Shown here piece by piece: positions 1-11,432 of a DNA stretch of 64,000 nucleotides. Position 1 is the first letter of the stretch; every line of letters starts with the position of its first letter. The stretch is from Euborellia annulipes (lineage: Eukaryota > Arthropoda > Insecta > Dermaptera > Anisolabididae): NCBI GenBank assembly GCA_023213315.1, contig JAKCPI010004294.1, forward strand, positions 145,344-209,343, given 5' to 3'. A model generated the notes under the pieces. The model was given only the letters and a program-made list of their open reading frames with translations. It had not been told where the DNA came from and searched no databases. Made by a program: the position numbers and the translations under genes.

Positions 1-785
1 AAAGGCTTAATTAGGATCGGGGCAGTCGAGAGCACACACTTTTTATTTAATAATTTATTTTAATAATTTCATGAAGACGGTAGGTTGATGAGATAATTTA
101 AAAAAGACCAGCGTGATTTTACCCTTCTAGTTAATTGATTTTAGCACTCAAATAGACTGTATTATTTACGTACATGTTATCAACATTATTTATTATCTTA
201 ATACCCCTTTCAGGATAGTCTGGTGGAGGAAGGGTGGTAGTAGCCCTCGGGCTAGGGCTTTGAAGTGGAGCTCTTTATTTATGGATAGCGAACTACCTTG
301 GTGATTGCTCTAAATATTTGCTAAATAAGTCTCCCCCTTCGCTGCCTGATTTAGATAATAATTAATGCTCGATAAAAAATAAACATCTCACTAAAGAATT
401 AAAGAGCTTCGTGGTTCTTCAGGAATCTTTTCCGCTATTTTATTTGTTTTTTGAGAATAAATCCTCTTCCAATCAATGGATTGTTATGAATTGTCCTCGA
501 CGTCTGGAGAGAAATGTTTTAATTATTACCAATGAGCAAAAAACAATTTGGTCCAGAAGAAGCTGAGATAATCGTGCTTCTTAATAAATAATTGAAAGAG
601 CACTTTTACCGCTCCTTGCAGACCGATTCACTATAATTTTTAATAACTTCTTACGATCATTAAGGATTATGAATTTGCCAAGTTTACACAGACGAATATT
701 AAAATATTTTTAAGGTCCTTTTGACATGAAACATTAAGTTAAATGTAACATTTGAGGATTAAATTTTTCAAGATCATAATACTAC
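1..785. other. AT-rich non-coding DNA
   Basis: I see no gene, recognisable repeat or long open frame here. A moderately GC-rich patch around 215-300 is the only compositional change and has no recognisable content. Confidence 0.5.
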
Positions 786-787
786 AG

Positions 788-870
788 TAAACCCCCTCCT
801 AACCGGCCTGGTCGGAATTGAGACCCTGGCCGAATACCCGTTTGGCCGGTTAATCCGAGGTTTCAGTTAA
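788..870. repeat. GC-rich terminus resembling a pogo/Tigger-type end
   Basis: The segment opens with CAGTAAACCCCCTCCTAACC and ends with GGCCGGTTAATCCGAGGTTTC. The two TAACCGGCC / GGCCGGTTA blocks are inverted copies. Pogo-like elements often have ends of the CAGT(A)...ACC...TTAATCCG type, so this may be a solo end or small derivative. No transposase or partner end is visible, and the assignment is by resemblance only. Confidence 0.3.
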
Positions 871-897
871 AAATTTATTTTTATACATTTTCATCTC

Positions 898-1028
898 CGA
901 GTAAAATATGATCGAGGGATCCACACACCCGCAGCAGGTCTGCAGAGTGAACTTTTAGGGACACACACGAATATACACGGCCACACCAGGGACACACAGG
1001 AATGCACACGTCCGCACCAGGGACATCC
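898..1028. repeat. Element X, partial copy
   Basis: It begins CCGAGTAAAATATGATCGAG, then GGATCCACACACCCGCAGCA, followed by units of the type ACCAGGGACACACAGGA. These match the left half of the intact foldback at 53513-53820. The right half is missing. There is no coding sequence. Confidence 0.7.
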
Positions 1029-1712
1029 GAGGCCAGATAAGAGTACTTTTACTATATTATAATAGTAGTGGAAAATAAAATGAAGATTTTTATTCTAAAT
1101 TTATTTTTCAAGTTCAATAAATGATTTATTATGATTTTTATCCCTTGCATTTTTATCTCCAAAATTGATAAGTGAATTGTCTAAATCTCTATCTGATTTT
1201 TTTTTCTTTTAAATTTTTCCAACAATAAAATTTATTACTAAACTTTTTTTAACATTCAAAAGTTAAGGGTTTTTTTTTTTTTACTTGTACGTATGTATAA
1301 ATATGTTCCTAAACCACTTATCTATTCTTCTTTGGTTTAACTTAAAACTTATGAGACATTACAATTTAAAAGTTAGTTTTCACCAAAGCTACGGGGACTA
1401 CTAGGCAAATATAGAACATTTCATATCACATTTCAACATTTCCATACCCTAAAGTACTGATACTGAGATACAGAGTTCTCTATATCAAACAATCTATCTT
1501 AAATTTATATATTATTTTACATACATACATACATTTTTCCCATTTCATTTTTATATATATATAGATATAGATAGATATATACATAGGTAAGAGAAAGTAA
1601 AAGAGATGAATAAAGATGTATTTTCAGGCTTTTTTTGAAATGAGTGTTTTATTTATTAAGTATTCCGAGGGGTAATAATTTAATTTATCGACTTCTTGAC
1701 CAAGTCCTTTAT

Positions 1713-1853
1713 AAAAATGTTTAAAAATGATTGACGGATCCACACACCCGCAGCTAGTTTGCATAGTGAACCTTTAGGAACACACAGGGATCCACACGCC
1801 CTCACCAGGGACACACACAGTAGATCGAAAGTGAAAGAAGAATTTTTCCTAAG
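1713..1853. repeat. Element X, left half, split by an HP insertion
   Basis: The sequence GGATCCACACACCCGCAG, then the 'gtgaacctttaggaacac' type unit, then the 'agtagatcgaaagtga' loop, matches the intact X at 53.5 kb. The copy stops where the HP element starts and resumes at 2528, so one X copy was split by the HP insertion. Confidence 0.75.
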
Positions 1854-2527
1854 AAAAATCTGGTGTGACTGGCGCACAGCACACAACTTTCTCTTACCTT
1901 CGGTAATCGAAAGTTGTGTTCTGTGCTTGTCACACCAGATTTTTTGTGTCGACATGTATTTAGTTTCCGACAGTAGGGTACAATTGAATTCAAGATGTAA
2001 AATTTATAAGTATGGCAAAATATTTATATTTTGTTACCATGGCAACCATTTCTCCTATCTTTTCTATGGAGTACAAGAGTAAAGTGGTCTTCAGAAGATT
2101 TCAATCACAAAATGAGAATATACATTTTATTGAAGATCTAAAAAATAATTGATTTTTGAATTTAAAAAAAAATCGTTGGAGCAAATTTAGAGAAAATCGA
2201 AAAAACTGAAGAAGTGCATCAGTAAAGTACTAGTACTTTTTGGCCGATTTTGTTCAAAAGCTTCGGATGGAGGTGCCTAACTTAAATATAAAATTTCAAC
2301 CTTCTAGCTCTTTTCGTTCTTGAGATATTTTGTTCACAGACAGACACACAGACAGACAGACAGACACACAGACAGACAGACCATGTCGCGAAAACCACTT
2401 TTTTGGATTCAGGGGACCTCAAAACGTGAAGATCCATCAAAATCTCGACATCGAATTTTTGACATGAATCCAATACTTTCTCTCTATATATATATTACAT
2501 ATATACATAGGTAAGAGAAAGTAAAAA
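1854..2527 (+). mobile_element. HP element, near-complete copy (HP-A)
   Basis: The copy starts with a long hairpin at 1854-1945 (arms AAAAATCTGGTGTGAC and GTCACACCAGATTTTT, inner arms ACACAACTTTC and GAAAGTTGTGT). A non-coding body follows with the landmarks TTACCATGGCAACCATTTC, a GACAGACAGACACA microsatellite (2335-2380) and ACCATGTCGCGAAAACCAC. It ends in a smaller hairpin of the form TACTTTCTCT, (TA)n, AGGTAAGAGAAAGTA. No transposase is encoded. No target-site duplication is visible at its junctions with element X. This looks like a non-autonomous element of a class I cannot name. Confidence 0.8.
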
Positions 2528-2634
2528 TGTGTGTCCCTGGTGCGGGCTTGTGGATCCCTGTGTGTCCCTAAAGGTTCACAGACTAGCTGCGGTCGTGTGG
2601 ATCTCTCGATCATTTTAATCATTTTTACTCGGGG
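2528..2634. repeat. Element X, right half
   Basis: GTGTGTCCCTGGTGCGGG units are followed by the terminal ATCATTTTTACTCGGGG. This is the continuation of the X copy interrupted at 1853; together the halves make one foldback element. Confidence 0.75.
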
Positions 2635-2639
2635 TGTTA

Positions 2640-2940
2640 TATGGGCAGCCAGGGCGAAAAAATAAAAGTCTATATTTTGTCTATGTTTCTAGTGCAGTTT
2701 GCAATCTTAATCCGGTCAAAATTTATGTACGACACCTGCAACAGTAAAGGGAATTTTTAAAGAGAATATAGATTGATAAAGACGTTCAGGGGACCTCAAA
2801 ATGTGTATATCTGTAAAAATCTCGACATCGAATTTTTGACATGAATCCAATACTTTCTCTCTATATATATTAACATATAATATATGTTAATATATATATA
2901 CTATATATTATATATGTATAAGAAAGTAAAAAAAAGAGAG
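2640..2940. repeat. HP right-end fragment in AT-rich DNA
   Basis: From about 2787 the sequence reads AGGGGACCTCAAAATGTGTA, then the 'atcgaatttttgacatgaat' stretch and a TACTTTCTCT (TA)n hairpin ending near 2935. This is the right end of an HP element, truncated on its left. Nothing else is recognisable. Confidence 0.6.
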
Positions 2941-3593
2941 AGATAAATATGTATTTTAAGGCGCCGAAATAGGGACATTTGTTTGTCGCCTTGCCTCCAT
3001 ATACCTCATCCTCATATCATAATATCCATCCATCAAGAATCATATTATAATATCCAGCCATCAAAAAATAACAACTAATTTATTTTATATATTAATTATA
3101 TAATAACTAAGTACGAGTATATTAATATTACCTTAGAATTTTAAAAGCATTTCAGTAATTTAAGTTATCTCAAATGAGAAAATTATTTTATTAATTTTAT
3201 CTTTCTTTTGATTACAGGTGAGTTCTTTTCTCTTTACTACTTTAAAGAAATTTTGATCTTTAAAAGGTATGTGATTAAAGTTTTTTTTAACTTATTCTTT
3301 CTTTCATCCTAAATTTATAAGTATTCTATTCATATAGATATTTTATTTTTAATGAAATCTATTTCTAAAACTATTAGTGATTTTTAAGACCCTTTGATAT
3401 TTTTGGAACTAAACTAATAGGATCATGATCCAAACATATCATGTGATTTAAATACATTTGAACTACGGTAACTGAGATCCGAACCGTCATTACTAGACTT
3501 TTAAGACTAAAATGTCAATAGTTTAATCTCTCAGGAAGGTGTATTAATTGATTTTATTTATTAATAATTTTCAAACGATACTTTAATAATAAT
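2941..3593. other. AT-rich non-coding DNA
   Basis: No gene or recognisable repeat is seen in this stretch. Confidence 0.5.
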
Positions 3594-3682
3594 ATATAAT
3601 GGTCCAGGCAAATTAGACAATTATACTCTTTACTAATCAATTGGTATCCAATTGATTTAAATAAATATACTGAAATACGTAT
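3594..3682. repeat. 89-bp dispersed repeat, copy 1
   Basis: It begins ATAATGGTCCAGGCAAATTA and runs through TTGGTATCCAATTGATTTAA. It is almost base-for-base the same as 7728-7816. The GGTCCAGGCA and TTGGTATCCAATTG blocks also occur, more diverged, in the 3' half of SINE1, so it may derive from a SINE-like tail. Confidence 0.75.
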
Positions 3683-4224
3683 TATGTGTTAATACTCATG
3701 AATAATATATATTTAAACATATCAACTTGTGATTTAAGTTTGACTTACCTAAGTTAAAAGAATATAATTGAGGGTCAAATGATTCATGTTGTCTAATTGA
3801 ACTTAATTCAAAATATGAATATCCTTGTGTTTAATTTTTTTGACAACTTAATATGAAAATCACTCCCTATTGTTAATGATTTTGAATTAGTACTTTTTTC
3901 TGCAATTTATTTAGTACAAGGTGGTTTAGATTATATTTACGGAGAGTGTCCTCGTTTATTTTGTCTCTTTATATAAATAATAGCCTATATCAGTATATGC
4001 ATAAATAATTTTTATTATTTTCTCAATTTCATTGGTCAATAAGATTTTTAAGCTTTTTATTTATCAATTTTGATGGTCTCCATGAGGTTATGTCCTTATA
4101 TCCAAGGTTCTTGTAGCCTTGTTCTAAGAATTATAATAATCAACACCTTTTATTCATTTAAGTTAAGAATATACGTAGGGTATATAGCCTGTATGTTCCA
4201 TTTTTTAATAAGCCTCTTTTAAAA
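3683..4224. other. AT-rich non-coding DNA
   Basis: No gene or recognisable repeat is seen. Confidence 0.5.
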
Positions 4225-4566
4225 TTTTTTACTTTATAGCTATATATATGTTAATATATATATTAGTGAGAAAATATTGGATTCATGTCAAAAATTCGAT
4301 ATCGATATTTTAATGGATATACACGTTTTGAGGTCCCCTGAGTCCAAAAAAGTTTCGCAACATGGTCTGTGTATATTGTCTGTCTGTATCCAATTTAAAG
4401 CATGAATGAATTGAGCTAGGTTGTCGAAATTTTATATTTAAGTTAGGCACCCCCATGAGGCGTGAAAATAAACTTTTGATCAAAATCGGTCAAAAAATAC
4501 TAGTAATTTACTGATGTACTTTTTCAGTTTTTCTCAAAATTCGCTCCAACTATTTTGATTAAAATC
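4225..4566 (-). mobile_element. HP element, truncated copy (HP-B)
   Basis: Read on the minus strand, this is the right part of HP. It has the AGTATTGGATTCATG equivalent (here AATATTGGATTCATG), the GAGGTCCCCTGAGTCCAAAA block and the GTACTTTTTCAGTTTTTCTC block. It stops before the left hairpin, where a different sequence (GCCTCCTGGACTCGAGCC, possibly a tRNA-like B box) begins. It is more diverged than HP-A, including changes in the terminal hairpin. Confidence 0.7.
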
Positions 4567-6905
4567 GTGCCTCCTGGACTCGAGCCATGCCTTCCCTCCA
4601 TCGTTTTTGTTAATAAATTTTTAAACAATGAGGTGCTGGATATCATATGATGTATTTTTTTTTTTTTTAGTAATTATTTACGACTCATTTTTACTTTTTG
4701 TTTAAATAAAAAAAATCCCTCTGAAGAGGAAAACCCAGAAAAAAAAACTTCCCACCCATGACCTTTGCAACTACGAGAAAAATATGACATATCATAAAAT
4801 CTGTTCTTTAATTATTATATTATTTAACTTTTTTTTTTTAATTAACAAAAAAGTAATTTATTTTAACCAAACTAATTTTCTCATCGGACGTTTTTTTTTT
4901 TTTCTTTAAAAATGAATATAATGAATTATTTTTTTATTTTTAGACTTTTTTTTATCACATAACAAGCAATTAATATGATTAGAATTTCGCCGGAGGGTCA
5001 GTGAGCCAGAGCTAAGGTCATCCGTGTGACCCCGACTCTTTTTCTGGCATTGGACTGACTAACGGAGAATGATTTGCAAATGAAAGAAAGCATCTTGGCA
5101 CATGCAAAAGCGAAAGTGAACTTGTTTTGTAACTGCCATATCCCGTTTGGAATCTTAAAAAAAAAAAAATCAAATATACTGATATATAGACTTCTAAAAG
5201 AAATAACGTAATCGTTGCATAAAAAAAAAAAAAAATTGAAACGATCATGACTCACTTCAATGGACCAAATTATTTAAGTTTACATTTTTATTTGTAATCT
5301 CTAAAGATGTTTAAGACAACATTATATTGCGGTTGAAGGAAATATTCATTATTATCTTTTTAAAAAATGACTTTAATTTTTCACGTTTTATCCATCTTTA
5401 TATCTTTTTTGCTCATTTTTTTTCTTTCTTTTTTTTTTAAGCTCTAAAAAAGTTTTAATATTCTTAACAAATACTTAAATTCCAGTCCCTTTAGTGATGA
5501 TATAATAATAATAATAATTGTATTTTTTTTTATTTTACGAAATCCTCCAAAACAATGATAATTAGATATTTCTCTTTTTTTTTTTTTTTAACTTGTGTGA
5601 TTTATCCACTTTTACATATATGAACCTTAGGCGTCATTTATATCCGCAAAAAAAAAAAAAAACGGAGTTTTATTAGCGAAAGTTTTTTAATAAACTCTTC
5701 AAAACATGATACGATATAGCCGATAGCTTATATTATCCCAACAAATTGGCCTTCTCTTGAATGAATTTCATTTGTCCAAATATTAAAATAAAATTTAATC
5801 TATTCCTCGTAAACTGAGTTCTTATATATACTCTATTTGTTAGGTATATATATATATATATAAAACTTATATATATTCATATTTTTTTTTTTTTTAATTA
5901 AACTCTTCAATAAATATTAATAATTTTTCAATAAAAGAGATAAAAAAATTAAGAGAACTTGATTCTTTTTTTTATTTCTATACTTTTTTTTATATTTCTC
6001 TTAAAGTGATTAATTATATTGAAAAAAAAAAATGAAAATGTGGTGGCTTCATTAAGTTTTAAGGATTGGGAATATTTATTATCGCGCTCAATTACTTCAA
6101 TCTTTTCACTTCAATTGATCTAAGGATTAAATATTAATTAAGTCTTGAATAATTTTAAATTTTTAATATCATGTACTCATAATTCTTTAAAGTGTGATCA
6201 ATTTTAATTAAAAACTTCTAATATTAAACTGTTAAGTTCGTTTCAGTCAAGTCAAAATGATAATAATAAATAATATTAGAAATAAAAGTTATATATAGCT
6301 CTAATATCATAATAATTAAGAGTTTCCTCATTTGTTTCTAATTAATAAATATTTAACGACATTTTTATTAATTCTATTATTCACGATGATAATGATGGCC
6401 CTTTCGAAATATTAAGTATTAAATTCTGCTTTGTTTATAGAAATATTAACAAATTTTTTATTATATCACTATGAAAAAAAAAGCTTTTCGAAAATTGTTG
6501 TTTTTAATTTTTTTTGGAAAAACTTTTATCTTTTAACTAAACATTATCCATTATATTAGAGTAAATTGACAGAATTTTTTTTAATAAATAACGCTTGTTA
6601 TAATCTAAAAAAAAAAGCTCCTACAGTATATCAAAAATTCATTCAATATTTTGCTGGTAATATTTTAATTTTAAAAGTAAGTGGTTATTTATAAAATTCT
6701 TTAATGTAATCACAGAGGAAACAGGAAAAATACAAAATCATAGAGATCTAAATAAATCTATTAGACAAGACCTCAAAGTCTGTCCCTCTACTGGTTTAAA
6801 AAGCAGCCGACAAGTGAGACATTTTTCTTTAATGTTTCTCACTTTGTTAGTAACTTGCAAGGTTAACTTGCATATAAGGGGACGTGAGTTTTATTGGTAT
6901 AGGCC
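4567..6905. other. AT-rich non-coding DNA with homopolymer tracts
   Basis: The start (4567-4605) looks like a short tRNA-like fragment on the minus strand. The rest is AT-rich with many A or T runs (4649-4668, 5159-5169, 5221-5235, 5577-5590) and an (ATA)n tract near 5502-5518. No gene is visible. Short open frames at 4998-5255 depend on homopolymers and look fortuitous. Confidence 0.5.
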
Positions 6906-6910
6906 GAGGA

Positions 6911-7022
6911 TCTGGTGGCCTGGTGCAATTGACAGCACACCGATGCCCCGGATAGACTGGAGATCCTGGGTTCAATTCCCTGGAGCCATGGGGCGTTTGG
7001 CCTCCCCAATAAAAAACACTCT
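6911..7022 (+). repeat. SINE3, tRNA-derived, copy 1
   Basis: A box A-like GGCCTGGTGCAATTGACAGC is followed by box B-like CCTGGGTTCAATTCCCTGG at tRNA-like spacing. The tail GGCCTCCCCAATAAAAAACA follows. The same family is at 25648-25775 in reverse, where the insertion duplication is clear. No RNA polymerase III terminator was assigned. Confidence 0.75.
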
Positions 7023-7505
7023 CAGTCTTGTTTAATATAATAATTTTTATTTGCGTCTCTCGTTAATATTATTCTACACAACCGTAATGATATAATTATT
7101 AAATAAACCAGGATGCCTGATGATGTGTAACTTGATTACTCTTTTAATTTCGTGTTAGTCCCCTTTTTGAGCTTTGTAAGAAATTAAAAAAAAAAAAAAA
7201 AAAATAGAAATAAGCTACAAAAAAAGTAATTTAATAAAGGGTTTCTTTTGGTTGACCGATTTTAATGGCTTTTCTAATCGAAATATAATCATCTTTGAAG
7301 TAGATTTTTAATTAATTGGCTTTTGATTTTGTTTTATTAAAAAAAAAGAGTTATTTTGTTAGCTTTATGGCTGGCTGATGTCTCCTAGCATCCGTCTATT
7401 ATTCTTTTAGAATATAAATACTTATGATCATTCTGATCGATATTATACATAATGAATCTTTGAAAAATAATTCTCATACTTGGAAAGGAGATAGGTCTTT
7501 TCAGC
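7023..7505. other. AT-rich non-coding DNA
   Basis: It contains a long poly(A) at 7184-7204 and no recognisable gene or element. Confidence 0.5.
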
Positions 7506-8004
7506 CTAAATAAAATATATAAATAATTTATATATTTATTCTATTAAAATCTTTGAGGTCTCAGACCGTCAGGTTTCGGCTACTTTGCTGTAAGCCTTCT
7601 TCAGTGAGGACTGGATCTAAATGGTAGAATATAATAAATTAAAATTTAAGTAATTGATTTTATTAGAATTATAAATTTTATATTTACCTATAAGGTGAGT
7701 ATTATATTCGCATTTAGATCCATATATATAATGGTCCAGGCAAATTAGACAATTATACTCTTTACTAATCAATTGGTATCCAATTGATTTAAATAAATAT
7801 TCTGAAATACGTGTTTTAGATCTATACAATGAACAAGTTCAATTTTATATTTTATAAAAGAGTAGCTGAGGCGATTGAGCTGATATCTAGCGGTCTCTTC
7901 AATTTACACTGAGGAATGTTTACAGCAGAGTATCCGAAACCTGACGAACTGAGATCTAAAAGATTTTAATAAAATAAATATATAGAATTATTTATATATT
8001 TTAG
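7506..8004. mobile_element. Penelope-like foldback fragment with two hammerhead-like cores
   Basis: The ends are inverted copies: 7506-7604 pairs with about 7909-8004. On the minus strand the left arm reads CTGAAGA (7604-7598), a stem II of GGCT/AGCC, then GAAAC (7577-7573). On the plus strand the right arm reads CTGAGGA (7909-7915), a diverged stem II, then GAAAC (7936-7940). In both, the base triplet after GAAAC is CTG instead of the GTC of an active hammerhead. The middle contains the 89-bp repeat (7728-7816). Penelope-like elements are known to carry minimal hammerhead motifs in their terminal repeats and to occur as inverted fragments; the assignment rests on that. Confidence 0.5.
7728..7816. 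repeat. 89-bp dispersed repeat, copy 2
   Basis: It is nearly identical to 3594-3682, differing at only a few positions (for example 'attctgaaatacgtg' for 'atactgaaatacgta'). It lies inside the loop of the foldback at 7506-8004. Confidence 0.75.
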
Positions 8005-9518
8005 TACAGTTGAATTTGTATTTCCTGCGAATTCAAACAAACTTGAAACGTCTTATAATTCGCATTCCCGGCTTAATAAGCTCGTTAATTCGTACTGTTT
8101 TTAAGAAAGAGGGGGAAGGAGAGCGAGAAATCTTTGCCGTTCATTCTTAAGGAAATGAAAAGAGGAGTGAGGGAAATACAGCTTATTTTACATTTTTTCT
8201 TTCCTTTTTACAAATCAGTCTTACAATTATTAGCATTAATATTTTAATCAATGGAAATAAATAGGAGCTTAGTCAATCAAACCAATATTTTTAAAATAAA
8301 TAAATTTTTAATGCAACTGACAAGTGAGGGGAAAAGCTACTTACATTTAAGATGGCTAAGTATTTTGGTTGCCTAAGCTCAAGGCTCCACTCTCGAGTAG
8401 ACCTGCATCAGGCAAAGCAGATTCTGTTCACAGATAAAAAAAAAAAAAAAAAAAAAATTATAAATACATTTTATTTTTCTAAAATTAAAATATTTTTCCG
8501 ATCAATCGTTTTTTTTTTTTACCTGAAAACAATATACTGTAATTTACATATGACTTCAACTTTAATATTAAAATAATTTTTTTTTTGTGTGCCTATGATT
8601 TATCTGTGATGATGTCGTTCGTTCCCTTTGTGTTTCAAAACCGCATGAGATGCTTTTATGATTTAATAGACTATTTAACCTCTATATGAACTTTTACCTC
8701 TTTATATTAATAAATAACTGTCAAGACAAAATAGTTGAGCGAAAAAATAGATAAAAGCATCATTTTATTTTCTAGATAAAAACAAGTAAATTTATTTATA
8801 TGAAATAATTTCAAACAATATCTCTCACTAACATGGATTCGTTATTGTAGTATATGCTACTTTATTTTTTTCATCTTCTTCAGGGACATTTTTTTCAAAA
8901 GAATAATTACAATCGTCAAATGCTTTTATTAAATAGTTCTCTGATCCTAAAAAGCTTTTATTATGACAAATTCAAAAAAAAAAAAAAAAAAATTTTATAT
9001 ATAGGTATATTTTATTTCAAACTCGATATTATTAATGAATCCTCTCTTTCACTTTGTGATTTATTTTTCAAATAATTTATATTTTTCAATCTCTCATTTA
9101 TTTATATTTATGTAGAAAATATAAATGAATAATATTATTGATAGAACAGTGATTGTAAATACCTTGTCAAAATAAAAATTTTATTCTAATTTTTTCGTTG
9201 TAAAATTTTTTTTCTGTCAAAATTTGTTCTTTATTTATTTATTCTTTGGTGTAAGTACAGAGGTGTGCAAACATTATCGACTTAGGGCCACATTGAAAAC
9301 TTAATTGCTTCCGGGGGGGGGGGGGTATATATACAGTATACTAAATAATAATAATAAATAATAATAATAATAATTAATGCTCTTTATTTAAATTAAGTTA
9401 CACAAATTCTTGTAATTTACATAAATTCACATAAAATAGAATAAAAAGCCTACGGTATTTGTCAATTTTACAGTCTACCGGTATACAGTATACTATGTCT
9501 ATTTCAATTATTACCTGA
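8005..9518. other. AT-rich non-coding DNA
   Basis: Homopolymers lie at 8436-8457 (A), 8969-8990 (A) and 9314-9326 (G), with an (AAT)n tract at 9343-9374. No gene is visible; short open frames here run through poly(A) and poly(T). Confidence 0.5.
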
Positions 9519-9735
9519 TACTTCATAGGGAAGATAGGAGAAATGGTTACCATGGTAACAAAATATAAATATTTTCCCACTTTTATAAATTTTACACCTT
9601 GAAATGTTCCGAACTGACGGAAACTAAATATATCTCGTCTCAAAAAAATCTGGTGTGTCAAGCACAGAACACAACTTTCGATTACCGAAGTTAAGAGAAA
9701 GTTGTGTGCTTGGGGGCCAGTCACACCAGATTTTT
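9519..9735 (-). mobile_element. HP element, left-end fragment (HP-C1)
   Basis: On the minus strand it starts with the long hairpin (AAAAATCTGGTGTGACTGG at about 9735) and continues to the TTACCATGGTAACCATTTC block, then stops. It abuts HP-C2 in the same orientation, with about ten bases between them. Confidence 0.75.
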
Positions 9736-9746
9736 ATTTTTTATCA

Positions 9747-10395
9747 TTTTTACTTCCTCTTACCTCTATATATATGTTAATATATAGAGAGAGAAAGTAT
9801 TGGATTCATGTCAAAAATTCGATGTTGAGATTTTGATGGATATACACGTTTTGAGGCCCCCTGAATCCAAAAAAGTGGTTTTCGCGACATGGTCTGTCTG
9901 TGTGTTTGTCTGTGTGTCTGTGAACAAAATATCTCAAGAACGGAAAGAGCTAGGAGGTTGAAATTTTATATTTAAGTTAGGCACCCCCCTGGGACGTGAC
10001 ACGAAGCTTTTGAACAAAATCGACCAAAAAGTGCTAGTACTTTACTGATGCACTTTTTCAGTTTTTTTCGATTTTCTCTAAATTTGCTCCAACGATTTTT
10101 TTTTTAATTCAAAAATCAATTATTTTTTAGATTCTCTTTAAAATGTATATTCTCTTTTTGGGATTGAAATCTTCTGAAGACCACTTTACTCTTGTATTCC
10201 ATAGAAAAGATAGGAGAAATGGTTGCCATTTTAACAAAATATAAATATTTTCCCATACTTATAAATTTTACATCTTGAAAATCGAATGTACTGTACTAAA
10301 TACATGTCGACACAAAAAATGGCGCACAGCACACAACTTTCTCTTACCTACGGTAATCGAAAGTTGTTTTCTGTGCTTGTCACACCAGATTTTTT
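9747..10395 (-). mobile_element. HP element, near-complete copy (HP-C2)
   Basis: The terminal hairpin TTTTTACTTCCTCTTACC, (TA)n, AGAGAGAAAGTATTGG is at 9747-9805. The body matches HP-A. The left hairpin at 10310-10395 has lost part of one arm: the outer CTGGTGTGAC is missing next to GACACAAAAAATGGCGCAC while the partner GTCACACCAGATTTTTT remains. Confidence 0.75.
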
Positions 10396-11432
10396 CATTT
10401 TTTTTCAATTTTCTACTTGACAAATCATAAACATCCGCGGCCGGATAGATTTATCTGTCGAGCTGGATTTTGGACACCTCTGGTGTAAGAGATATACAAC
10501 CTGTTTTTGAAAAATTTTATACTACTAGGACCATCGAATAAAGTAAATTTGATTGCTCAACTTACCAATCAGTTGAAATAAATGGGGATGTAGTCTAAAT
10601 GACCGGAGAAAGTGAAATAGACATTAAAAAGTAAAAATGTTTAAAAATTGTCCTAGATAATAAATCGTCAGTCAAATTTTTATTAGATTAAACTAATTCG
10701 ATGATTCTGTTTTGAAGTTTATATTATATTTATCAAAGCAAAAAACAAAATTCAAAAGTAATCAATTTTAAATTAAATTTAATTAATTACTTACGCCCAA
10801 GAACTACTTGCTAACTTGTAAATACCAAGTGTTTGGAATCACGGGAGGCTTGACAATGGGTTAAATTTACTCGGTATTTACTGTTCACTATTTGTTTTTT
10901 AACTGATTACAAACTTGGTGAAACTTTGTAACTTTGACAGAAGGAAGCAAGTAACCTCTAGGACAGTTGGGAGAGCACTGGGAGTCGGAAGGAAATTGAG
11001 GTCTAAGAAGAGATTACGAAAAATATAGGGCGATTTTGCCCCGTGTCAGGGAGTTTAAAGTTCAACTTATATAAGTCATAAACTTGTAACACATCGATAA
11101 AAGATGATAAGTTTCACCTTAGAAGTATCTATACTTTGTTTAACGACTCTTTTTCTTACTCTTCTCTTTAGTTTAAAAAATTTAAAAAAAATCCTAGTTT
11201 TTGTTAAATAATTATCTTTTAATCATAAGAAGCTAGTTGAAACAAAAGTGTATTAACATTCAAATTTGTTTCATTAGATCTTTATATTATTGAATTGTAT
11301 TTATAATTTTAATGAAATATTTTCGCTCTTTTTCTATCTTTTATAGTTTGTAATCCCTACTTGATTACTGTAAATAATTTAGTAACATATATGCGAAGGT
11401 TATTTTGTTTTTAGCTAATAATATTTAATTAG
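10396..11432. other. AT-rich non-coding DNA
   Basis: Around 10546-10600 the text TTACCAATCAGTTGAAATAA and GGATGTAGTCTAAATG resembles the tail of SINE2. Nothing else is recognisable. Confidence 0.4.

Noticed and set aside
2282..2473. A minus-strand frame that recurs at 53250-53456 with the same N-terminal residues (MDSCQKFDVEILMDLHVLRS)
   Set aside because: The similarity is due to the repeated HP element DNA. The frame runs into the microsatellite, ends at different points and has no initiation or conservation beyond the DNA repeat.
1854..2527. HP as a Helitron
   Set aside because: There is a hairpin near an end and no target duplication, but the TC start and CTRR end are missing and there is a second long hairpin at the other end.
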